From: Meira nashicola | Lineage: Eukaryota > Basidiomycota > Exobasidiomycetes > Exobasidiales > Brachybasidiaceae | DNA length: 64,000 nt | Direction: 5' to 3' | Assembly (NCBI GenBank): GCA_001600355.1 | Contig: BCJU01000001.1 | Span: 4,340,013-4,404,012, forward strand | Part shown: in pieces, positions 8,824 to 16,697 of the stretch | How the letters are laid out: each line of letters starts with the position of its first letter | How positions within the stretch are numbered: the stretch's first letter is position 1 | Program-made: the position numbers and the translations under genes | Notes under the pieces: generated by a model | Seen by the model: only the letters and a program-made list of their open reading frames with translations | Told to the model about the DNA's origin: nothing | Databases searched by the model: none

Positions 8824-11499
8824 ATGATCTCAATCATTTTTAAAACTTTATTCGCCCTGGTGGCAATAACGTCTTTATTGGCTATCGTTCATGCCGCACC
8901 TGCACCTTATCGTCTTTTGCCTGGAGAACAACCACATCCAATTTACGGTCCAAATGGGATGGCTTTAAGTGAAAAGACTGTTATTGATAAACGTGAACCT
9001 TATGTTTTGGAACCTGGAATGCATCCATTGGAACATATGCCACCACATACAGTTTCAAAAGTTACAGCACTTAAACGTGAACCATATGTTTTACAACCTG
9101 GAATGAAACCTATAGAACATTTATCATTTGGAGCAACAGCACTTAAACGTGATCCTTACGTTTTGGAACCTGGAATGCAACCTTTACAACATATGCCTCC
9201 TGGAACAGTTGCAAAATTTACAGCATTTAAACGTGAGCCGATCGTTTTAACGGGTGATATGAAACCAATGGAAAACGTTCCTAAAGGTTTGCATATTTTA
9301 CGTAGAACATTATTCAAGCCTGCAGATAATGCAACAAAGACATTCGATGATGATCAAAAGAAGAAAGAAACTGATTTTAAGAATAAACAAAAAGATGATT
9401 CGACAAAATCAACCGATCAATTCAAAAAAGATCAAGAGCAAAAGAACAATGATGCAATCAAAAAGTTACAAGATGATCAAAAGAAGAATAACACAAGTTC
9501 AACAGATGCACAAAAACAACTTGATGATCTTAAAAAGCAACAAAAGATTGATAACCAAAAAGATTTAGCTGATCATCAAACTGAACAAGATCAAGATAAT
9601 AAAACTGCTTTAGACACTTTTAACTTTGGACAAAAGCAAGATAAAGAATCTTTTGATTTAAAACATAAACAAGATCTTGATGATCAAAAAGCATTAGACG
9701 ATCAAAAGAAGAAACAAGATGAAGCTAATAAGAAAGCTATAAGTGACCTTCAAGATAAACTTAATAAGGATAAAGTCAATACAGCAGATGCTCAAAAACA
9801 AATTGATGATCTTAAGAAGCAACAAGCTAATGCTAACACTAAAGAAGTTGACGATCTTAAAACCAAACAAAAAGATGCAAATGGTAAAAAGGTTGACGAT
9901 TTGAAAAAGCAACAAACAGATGCAAAGAATAAGAAAGATGATGACAATTTAAAAGCATCTCATGACCGTAAAAAGAAGAATGCTACTAAACATCTTAAAG
10001 ATAAGCAAAGTGAGCAAAACAAGAAGGCATCTGATGATTTGCAAACTAAGCTCAAGAATGATAAAACAAGTGAAGCTGATATCAAGAAACAAATGGATGA
10101 CTTGAAGAAGAAACAAGAAGAAGATGATAAAAAGGCCAATGATGCTCTTCAAAAGAAACTTGATGCTCAAAACAAGAAAGCAAGTGATGATTTAGCATTC
10201 CAACAAAAACAACAAAAGGAAATGTATGATCTTAAATCATCACAAAAGACTTCAAACAATAAAGCTTTAGATGATTTAAAGAAGAAGCAGCAAGATGCAA
10301 ATCAAAAAGCAATCAATGATCTTAAGGCTAAGCAAAAAGAAGGCAAGGTAAGCGATGCTGATGCTGAAAAACAATTGAATGACTTGAAGCAAAAGCAAGA
10401 TAATGATGATAAAAAAGCTACCGATGATTTGCAAAAAGATCAAACTACAAAAGATAAAAAGGCAGACGATGATTTAAAGCAAAAGCATGAGGATGCATCT
10501 GGTAAGAAAGCTATTGATGATTGGAAGTCTAAGCAAAGTGATAATGATAAGAAAGCACAAAATGATTTGCAAACTAAACAAAAGAATGATAATCAAAAGG
10601 CAATTGATGATCTTAAAGCGAAACAAAAGGATGGAAAAGTTAGCGATGCAGATGCAAAGAAACAATTAGATGATTTGAAGCAAAAGCAAGATCAAGATGA
10701 TAAAAAAGCAAACGATGATTTAAAGAAACAACAAGATGATAAAAATAAAAAATCTGACGATTTCTTAGCAAACGCTCAAAAAGCAAAAGATGATGCAAAA
10801 TCAAACGATCAAAAGAAACAACAACAAGCTCAAGAATTTTTCAAAAAATTATCTGGAATGAATCAAGATCAAAAAGATCAAGCTAATAAATTCTTTAAAG
10901 CAAACGCAGATCAACAAAAACAACAACAGCAACAACAACAAGATTTCTTTAAAAATTTATCAAAAAATGATCAACAACGTAAACAACAACAAGATGATTT
11001 TTTTAAGAAATTAGCTGCAGGTGATCAAAATAAAGACAAAGATGGTAAAGATAAAACTTCTTCTACTTCAACTGATAAAACTTCTACCACTTCTTCTTCT
11101 TCAACAAGCACATCCGCATCTCCAAAGCCTACAAATCATCAAAATTGGTTTGATAACTTCCTCAACAAGGATGCAAAGGACGACAAGAAAGCTACAACAA
11201 CTACAACGGATGACAAGAAGACTTCTTCAACAACTGCATCTTCTACTTCTACCTCTACTACTTCTTCTCCTACTCCTCATGTTAAAGCAAAGGCAACACC
11301 AGCAACTCAAAAGACAACAACAACAAGCACAAAGGATAGCACTACACATCAAACACCATCTCCAACACCATCACCAGCATCTCATACAAAGGACGATGAC
11401 AAAGATTCGAAAAAGTCTGATGATAAAGACACAAAGAATAAGGATGATGATGATAACAAAGATAAGCGATCACTTCTCTTCAAGAGAGATTTCGCATAG
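8824..11499 (+). CDS. Secreted repeat protein with Kex2-bounded peptides and a K/Q/D coiled region
   Basis: The product has 891 residues in one exon. Residues 1-24 are a signal peptide (cut near VHA-APAP). Residues 25-161 hold five related units: YRLLPGEQPHPIYGP, EPYVLEPGMHPLEHMPP, EPYVLQPGMKPIEHL, DPYVLEPGMQPLQHMPP and EPIVLTGDMKPMENVP. They are divided by dibasic KR at 56-57, 84-85, 108-109 and 136-137, and RR at 160-161. Kex2 would release peptides of about 24-28 residues. Residues 170-740 are low-complexity KKAxDDLKxKQxDxN repeats of about 15 residues with high helix and coiled-coil potential. A longer unit built on ADAxKQLDDLKQKQ occurs five times. The tail is Ser/Thr-rich (likely O-glycosylated), then acidic, ending KRSLLFKRDFA. 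Kex2-processed repeat proteins are known in fungi (for example Rep1 of Ustilago maydis); homology to any of them is not claimed. Confidence 0.85.
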   Translation: MISIIFKTLFALVAITSLLAIVHAAPAPYRLLPGEQPHPIYGPNGMALSEKTVIDKREPYVLEPGMHPLEHMPPHTVSKVTALKREPYVLQPGMKPIEHLSFGATALKRDPYVLEPGMQPLQHMPPGTVAKFTAFKREPIVLTGDMKPMENVPKGLHILRRTLFKPADNATKTFDDDQKKKETDFKNKQKDDSTKSTDQFKKDQEQKNNDAIKKLQDDQKKNNTSSTDAQKQLDDLKKQQKIDNQKDLADHQTEQDQDNKTALDTFNFGQKQDKESFDLKHKQDLDDQKALDDQKKKQDEANKKAISDLQDKLNKDKVNTADAQKQIDDLKKQQANANTKEVDDLKTKQKDANGKKVDDLKKQQTDAKNKKDDDNLKASHDRKKKNATKHLKDKQSEQNKKASDDLQTKLKNDKTSEADIKKQMDDLKKKQEEDDKKANDALQKKLDAQNKKASDDLAFQQKQQKEMYDLKSSQKTSNNKALDDLKKKQQDANQKAINDLKAKQKEGKVSDADAEKQLNDLKQKQDNDDKKATDDLQKDQTTKDKKADDDLKQKHEDASGKKAIDDWKSKQSDNDKKAQNDLQTKQKNDNQKAIDDLKAKQKDGKVSDADAKKQLDDLKQKQDQDDKKANDDLKKQQDDKNKKSDDFLANAQKAKDDAKSNDQKKQQQAQEFFKKLSGMNQDQKDQANKFFKANADQQKQQQQQQQDFFKNLSKNDQQRKQQQDDFFKKLAAGDQNKDKDGKDKTSSTSTDKTSTTSSSSTSTSASPKPTNHQNWFDNFLNKDAKDDKKATTTTTDDKKTSSTTASSTSTSTTSSPTPHVKAKATPATQKTTTTSTKDSTTHQTPSPTPSPASHTKDDDKDSKKSDDKDTKNKDDDDNKDKRSLLFKRDFA
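8989..9306 (+). repeat. Peptide repeat block with dibasic separators
   Basis: It encodes four tandem copies of a unit beginning KR-(E/D)P-(Y/I)-VL, each 24-28 codons long, within the 8824 gene. A fifth diverged copy lies before it. Codons differ among copies, so the repeats are not very recent. Confidence 0.8.
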
Positions 11500-11604
11500 A
11501 TTGAATAATTATAGGCATTCTCCTACTTTGTACAGATGAAATGGAATAAGATTGATATACATATAAAATATATACCTGATAGTGTTTGAGAGTTCTTTCC
11601 ACAA

Positions 11605-13089
11605 TCATTTCTCGTCCTTGATGCCTTTGCGTAAGATACGAACTTGATTTTGTATCTCTCTCCAAAGAATATATTTGTTCAATTCCTCATCGTCATCACT
11701 ACTATCATCATCATCAGCCAAACGCAACCAGTCCGAATCCATTTCTTCTACATTGACATTCTTGCTTTGTTGTTTTACCTTTTCTGGCTTTTGTCTTGCA
11801 ATGGCCAAAAGTGATGCAACGAAAGCTTCTTGCATATATGCAAAGCTGAAATCTTTTGTGATTCGAGAAATTGCCGGACAGAGTTTATCAGGGAATTCAA
11901 CACTCTTATTATCCTTCAATTTGCGTTGCCAAAAGTGTGCATAAGCCTCACGTTCTTTATCGTTTGGATTATCAAAGAAATACTTCCGATCGAAACGAGA
12001 AGGTCTTTGAGAGATACCCGGGTCAAGTCTGTCAAGATGATTCGTGCTACCAAGCATCATGATTCCGTCATTGTCCTTTAGACCATCCACTTCGTTCAAG
12101 AAATAGCTTCGAATGTCTTCTGTAATAATTGTGTCCAAGTCTTCAAGAATCAAATAGCAGGGTGACATTGCTCTAGCCTTTTTAAAAATTTGCTTGACGG
12201 AATATTCTGGTCCCATATATGAGGTCAAAGAGCGCACATAAAGTGTTGGAATTGGATCTGGTAAAGAATAGAGTGTATTCATCATCGCTTTAATGGAGAT
12301 GGTCTTGCCATTACCTGGAGGACCGTGATAAATAATTCCACGCTTCCAGGGAACTTGTAAATTCTTGTATATGTCATGAGATCGGAAGAAGGATAAATGA
12401 TCATCAATTATCTCTTTCTTTCGTTCTTCATCCAAGATGACGTTCTCCCAAGATGCATGGATAAAGCTGTTATACAAGTCGCTACTCTTACTCCAAAAAC
12501 CTCCATCGTATTCCCACACTTGTCCATGCAATTCGTTCGACCAAGTACCTGCAGCTTGAACCAAATCTAGTGCAGCTTGTTTATCTTTTGTCAAGACAAA
12601 GATCAGCTCTTGCTTTGGATAAGGAGATGTTCCATCACGTCCATCTACATAATAGACAATGAAATCGTTCGACTGCCATTGATATGAGTACTTTGCCAAT
12701 TGAAGTTCAACGCCCAAAGAACCTGGTTCTGTACGATGAGCAGGTGCAAGATATCTGATCAAGCTTAATGAAGTTGGAGTCAATTGTCTTTTCGAATGAT
12801 CATGTAAAAGTTGAAATTGTGCAAGACCTGTTTGTTCGGCAAAATTGATCAAATTGCAATTATCCGCAGTTACAATGACTTGTTCATATTTTGGATACTC
12901 TTCTTTCAAAGCAGCTGCAATCGTTGCTTGCGTATTCACCCTTGATCCGCTACAATGATCAAAGAATGCATCAAATGCTTCATCGCTTTGACTACGTACA
13001 TTCTCTTGTGTAATACCCTTTAATGGAATTAAGTTTTGGTATAGTTGTGTTTGAGGCTTCATTGTTACGTTGGAGATATACGTGGTCAT
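11605..13089 (-). CDS. AAA-family ATPase (BCS1-like group)
   Basis: The product has 494 residues from the ATG at 13089; the open frame extends upstream only with non-ATG codons. An AAA core is visible: Walker A GPPGNGKT, Walker B CYLILEDLDTI, sensor MMLGSTNHLDRLDPG and the arginine finger region RPSRFDRKYFF. Before it lies a 200-residue N-terminal domain without a clear membrane helix, with WENVILDEERKKEI just ahead of the core. This arrangement is common in fungal AAA proteins annotated loosely as BCS1-like; true Bcs1 has an N-terminal transmembrane helix, absent here. It probably remodels proteins in the cytosol, substrate unknown. The C-terminus has an acidic run (DDDDSSDDDEE). Confidence 0.85.
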   Translation of the reverse strand: MTTYISNVTMKPQTQLYQNLIPLKGITQENVRSQSDEAFDAFFDHCSGSRVNTQATIAAALKEEYPKYEQVIVTADNCNLINFAEQTGLAQFQLLHDHSKRQLTPTSLSLIRYLAPAHRTEPGSLGVELQLAKYSYQWQSNDFIVYYVDGRDGTSPYPKQELIFVLTKDKQAALDLVQAAGTWSNELHGQVWEYDGGFWSKSSDLYNSFIHASWENVILDEERKKEIIDDHLSFFRSHDIYKNLQVPWKRGIIYHGPPGNGKTISIKAMMNTLYSLPDPIPTLYVRSLTSYMGPEYSVKQIFKKARAMSPCYLILEDLDTIITEDIRSYFLNEVDGLKDNDGIMMLGSTNHLDRLDPGISQRPSRFDRKYFFDNPNDKEREAYAHFWQRKLKDNKSVEFPDKLCPAISRITKDFSFAYMQEAFVASLLAIARQKPEKVKQQSKNVNVEEMDSDWLRLADDDDSSDDDEELNKYILWREIQNQVRILRKGIKDEK

Positions 13090-13258
13090 TGGACAAGATT
13101 GACTTCCACATGATAAAGTTGATTTCAATGCAGAGCCCGTGCGAATTAATGTGCTCAGCAGACAAGCGCGACGCGAAAAGATGCACTTAGGCAGTATTCC
13201 AAGTCTTGCAGATTAAGCTCGATAATGCAGCCACTTTGCGGTTGGACCCCTTAAGACC

Positions 13259-14290
13259 TCATTGGTTATGCTCATGTAGGATTTGGAGAGCATTTTTTAA
13301 TTCTTCTACTTTGATATCATTTCGAAGGCAATCAACAATAGCTTGCCATACTTGTGTAGAAATATCATTATCTTGTTCATCTTTGATTTCATTTGGAGTG
13401 AAATCTTTCAATTCGTCATGTTGCCAAAATTTGCCATGTGATTCTGCACCTTGCAATAAACCACTTATGTATGATCGAGATCCTTGTTCAGCAGATCGTT
13501 GAAATAAAGTTGAAAAGATTGGTTTGGTCAAATATCCTAGTGGTATTTCAAGTTCTCTGGAAAGATCTGTTGCTACTAATCCAGGTGAAACGAAGTTGAT
13601 GATCACTTCCTCTCGAGGGATCAAGCTTGCAAGATGATTGATAGCATACATCATCAATAATTTGCTTCGACCATATTGTGCAAAGGTGCTGAAGTTCTCC
13701 TTTGGTTTGTTGTAGGATTGTAGCAATCCTCCAGCTTCTTTCTGTTGTTCGATCGTGTGAAAATGTTGTCGTAGATATAATGCGGAAGTGATGAATTGCA
13801 ATAGAGGTGTATCTGTATCTGCAGATGATGTAGCCTTCAGTTTCGGTAACAAGAGAAGACCTAACAGAACAGTAGAAAGAGCATTGACTTGCAAAGTTTC
13901 CTCCCATCCATATTTTGAAGAACTTGCTTCTTTCTTCATAACAGCAGCATTCAAGATTGCAGCATCTAGACATGATAATTCAGTATTGACTTTTCGGGTA
14001 AATGCTATTATGCTATCATAATTTGTCATGTCCAACATCCAAGTATCAATCTTAGATGTCGAATTTGTATTTTTGAGAGCCTCTTGAATTCTTTCCTTCG
14101 CTCGTTTACCTCGATCTTCATCACGAACGGCTAAGATGAGATGAGACGTGCCTAGAATAGCCAACTTTTTCGCTGCTTCAAATCCTAAACCTGATGATGC
14201 ACCTGTGATTATGATCGTTTTGCCTGCAAAAGATCGAACGGGATCTTGTAAGTTAATTAACCATTTTGATCTTAAGAGTGATAGTACCAT
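13259..14290 (-). CDS. Short-chain dehydrogenase, retinol-dehydrogenase-like
   Basis: The product has 343 residues from the ATG at 14290 (MVLSLLRSKW); earlier codons in the frame include no ATG. The cofactor loop TGASSGLGFEA, the structural motif LNAAV at the NNAG position, the catalytic Ser in QFITSALY and Tyr/Lys in YGRSK are in order, followed by NFVSPGLVATDLS. The group reduces or oxidises lipophilic alcohols and ketones with NAD(P)(H). The hydrophobic start could hold it at a membrane. Only 116 bp separate it from the upstream gene at 14407, so its promoter is very short or overlaps that gene. Confidence 0.87.
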   Translation of the reverse strand: MVLSLLRSKWLINLQDPVRSFAGKTIIITGASSGLGFEAAKKLAILGTSHLILAVRDEDRGKRAKERIQEALKNTNSTSKIDTWMLDMTNYDSIIAFTRKVNTELSCLDAAILNAAVMKKEASSSKYGWEETLQVNALSTVLLGLLLLPKLKATSSADTDTPLLQFITSALYLRQHFHTIEQQKEAGGLLQSYNKPKENFSTFAQYGRSKLLMMYAINHLASLIPREEVIINFVSPGLVATDLSRELEIPLGYLTKPIFSTLFQRSAEQGSRSYISGLLQGAESHGKFWQHDELKDFTPNEIKDEQDNDISTQVWQAIVDCLRNDIKVEELKNALQILHEHNQ

Positions 14291-14406
14291 TCTTCTCTTT
14301 GGCAATACAATGATTGTTGGAGAGGAAGAATTATTTGGGTGGAGCAACAAAAAACACACGCGTAAATAAATAGGGATTTATTCGATTCCGAGAAGTAGTC
14401 TCTATT

Positions 14407-14709
14407 TCAGTTTCTTAACCTTGGCCTATTTCCAACTCTTGAAGCTTGTGCTTTATTCGCTAATTTCACAGCTTTCTTCGCATTATGATTAGCCACTGTA
14501 CGAACAACTGTTGCTCTTGCATTATTTTTCACCTTTACTACAGCATTCTTTAATTTAACAGCTGCACCTTTGACTGTATGAACAATACTTGGTGTTGTTG
14601 TTGTTGTTGGCGTGACTACTGGTCTTGATTGTATATCAACAATATTTATAATAATAAAAATAAGTAAGGCTAGTAACGAACGATCACTAAAAAGTCTGAA
14701 ACTCATCAT
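14407..14709 (-). CDS. Small secreted cationic protein
   Basis: The product has 100 residues: a signal peptide (hydrophobic core LLALLIFIIINIV, cut near DIQS-RP), a Thr/Pro linker (VVTPTTTTTPS), then about 60 residues rich in Lys, Arg, Ala, Val and Asn with no cysteine or acidic residue (GAAVKLKNAVVKVKNNARA, then NAKKAVKLANKAQASR). The helical, strongly basic tail resembles membrane-active or nucleic-acid-binding peptides in composition only. A decayed relative lies next door (14878-15109) and shares the block AAGCAGCTGGAYTG just before the start. Family unknown. Confidence 0.65.
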   Translation of the reverse strand: MMSFRLFSDRSLLALLIFIIINIVDIQSRPVVTPTTTTTPSIVHTVKGAAVKLKNAVVKVKNNARATVVRTVANHNAKKAVKLANKAQASRVGNRPRLRN

Positions 14710-14877
14710 TCTTGCAAAGCAATCCAGCTGCTTGTTGATAGAATTGTCTCTTCTTTATGATGGAAAAGAGTAAGAATCAATTTAATAAACAAACAAACAT
14801 TACACAAATCAAAAATGGGGCTTGAGAAGATGGCGCACGCATACGGCGTACAATTTGTGTAAACGGCGTTCGATTTA

Positions 14878-15109
14878 TTACAAGCCCATGTAAACAATGA
14901 AACATTTTTCATCTATGACCTGTATTCCTGTTTTTATATTTTGCATCGTTCCCTTTATATTTCCAACCATCTTGGACGTTCCTGTACGTACACTATGTGC
15001 TGCATCTTTAAACGGTTTCATTATCTTTTAATCCAATGTTTGATTGAGCTGGCAATGATAATGTGGCAGGTATTACTACCAGATATAATATAAGATCAAC
15101 AAGATTCAT
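14878..15109 (-). pseudogene. Decayed or intron-bearing relative of the 14407 secreted gene
   Basis: From the ATG at 15109 a signal-like peptide is encoded (MNLVDLILYLVVIPATLSLP) and the frame closes at 15008. A second frame (14878-15021) continues with a basic, amphipathic stretch, KPFKDAAHSVRTGTSKMVG, then NIKGTMQNIKTGIQ. One surplus base in an A4 run near 15035 would separate the two. A 55 bp GT..AG intron could also join them, but would remove the signal-peptide end. The leader before the ATG matches that of the neighbour (AAGCAGCTGGA). Most likely a tandem copy that broke, or a sequence error. Confidence 0.45.
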
Positions 15110-15330
15110 AATTTTGTTACAGTCCAGCTGCTTTCTTTATGATTGAGTTAAATAAGGTGATCGTGAGAGAAAAAAAGGGTAATAATCTTGCTTAAGAAGG
15201 GCACTATGCCCCTCAATCAAGGCAAAGTCTAAAATGATAAAGCCGCGTTTATAAGAATAGAAAGAAAAGGATATGAAATTAAAGAAGGGTCATAAAATAT
15301 AAAGAAGACCGGTAGTTTGTGTATTTGTCA

Positions 15331-15855
15331 TTATTTCTCAATCATTTCGCTAAAGCAACCAAACCAGCTAGAATCAGGACTACTTGCACTTGGACAAACT
15401 TTTGTACCTGAGAATGTGAAAGACGAAAAAAGAAGTTTAATGAAAATGAAATTGAAATTATTGTTAAAAGAATACATACCTTGACGTGCAATCAAATTTC
15501 CACAATCTGGACTACTCCAAGGATCATGAGTTGCATCGTGTGTAGCACATCTGACAAGTCTTTTTATGGGGGAAAAGGTAGAGTAAGTTTCTTTTCATTA
15601 AATGTCATTCAATTTTACTCACTTTCCACAAACTGAGGGCGTATCTTTAGAATACAAGCATGGATTCGTACCTGCAGGTGGAAAACAGGTTGCACCTCCT
15701 TGTGCTGTACATGATGCTTCGGTAAAGCAGCCAGGTTGACGTTTACCGGTATTTGGAAGTTTAGGAATCGGAATCGTTCCAGTACTTGCTGAAGTGTATG
15801 TCACAAAGACTGTCAATAAGACGAATAAAGTTGTTGCTTTTCTGATGCAAAACAT
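15331..15855 (-). CDS. Small secreted cysteine-rich protein, three exons
   Basis: Three exons (15855-15623, 15559-15480, 15407-15331) joined across introns of 63 and 72 bp with GTGAGT and GTATGT donors give 129 residues in one frame. The start is the ATG at 15855 (MFCIRKATTLFVLL). A signal peptide ends near TSA-STG. After a Pro-rich stretch and a KR pair (possible Kex2 site) the mature part has nine cysteines: GCFTEASC, ATCFPPAGTNPC, SVCGKLVRC, DCGN, KVCP and FGCF. The spacing suggests disulfide pairs plus one odd Cys. The family is not recognised; the size and layout are those of small secreted effector-like or wall proteins. Confidence 0.75.
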
Positions 15856-16697
15856 TTTCAACTTTTTTGAAAGGATGTGGGGGATGGAGTGAATTGGTAA
15901 AATTTTATTTGAGCGGCTTTTTATACCTTTTCATCAAACACAATCTTCATGAAATAAAGAAATTTAAAGATATACATGAATTCCTAGCCTGTTAAATTTT
16001 TCATACCTTCACCTTGTACGTACCTTATAGTCACAATTATCGCTTAGATAGGGGCCGAAGTTATTTCAAAATTTAACTTTTATTTTCAGTTCAAACTAAA
16101 AAAAAAGGTTCAAATACCTACAATTCAACTTCGCGGTGCCACACCTAGATGTGCCAAAAACACATTCTACTTTTTTTCCACACATTAACAAAAAGGTGCG
16201 GGCGGGCAAGTATACATGAAAAATCCACTTTCACGCGAAACACACATTCAAGCAAAACACACATTATTTGCCCAAAAGACACATTTACCCAAAAGACACA
16301 TTTGCGAGCATAAATTAAAGTTATAAACGGAATGGTAATGTATGTCAAATACACATCACATCAAGAATAAAACACGTGTAAAGAGAAACAAGAAAGGGAC
16401 CATAGAATACGTGCATGCGTGATGATGATGTGGCGCACAGCTTAAAATTGTCTTTTGTGCCTGATTAGTGAGACTGGACGTCAGCGCGTTATTCTTTTTA
16501 GGCTCGATGCTTCCGTCCAAAGAAAGGTATAAAAAAGGTGTGGAGGGTCTACATTTAATCAGGCGGGAAGACAGTGTCTTTTCTTTAAGTTGTTCCGGCG
16601 GAGAAGGAGGAGAACAAAAAAATTGAACAACAAACGCATACATTCTACAATTCACTCTCAACCTAATCAAACACCATCATCATCAACAATCCCCAAG
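15856..16697. other. Intergenic region with a dispersed repeat
   Basis: Divergent promoters of the 15331 gene (TATAAAAAG on the minus strand at 15917-15925) and the 16698 gene (TATA at 16528-16536) flank a repeat copy at 16098-16303. The open frame inside the repeat is not a gene. Confidence 0.6.
16098..16303 (-). repeat. Dispersed non-coding repeat, copy A
   Basis: About 205 bp align, in reverse orientation, with 32697-32907 at roughly 85-90% identity by eye. Shared blocks include TTTTTGGCACATCTAG, GTGGATTTTTCATGTATACT and GTTTTGCTTGAATGTGTGTT. One end has short tandem units of TTTTGGGCAAATGTGT type. No coding capacity, no clear terminal repeat or target duplication. Probably an old non-autonomous element. 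Confidence 0.8.

Noticed and set aside
9329..11539. Several open frames on both strands inside the K/Q/D repeat gene
   Set aside because: They are shadows caused by the biased codon composition of the repeats.
16145..16354. Open frame of 69 codons on the minus strand
   Set aside because: It lies in the dispersed repeat and has no coding character.
16590..16697. Arg-rich N-terminal extension of the 16698 protein
   Set aside because: It has no ATG; the frame would begin at TTG.
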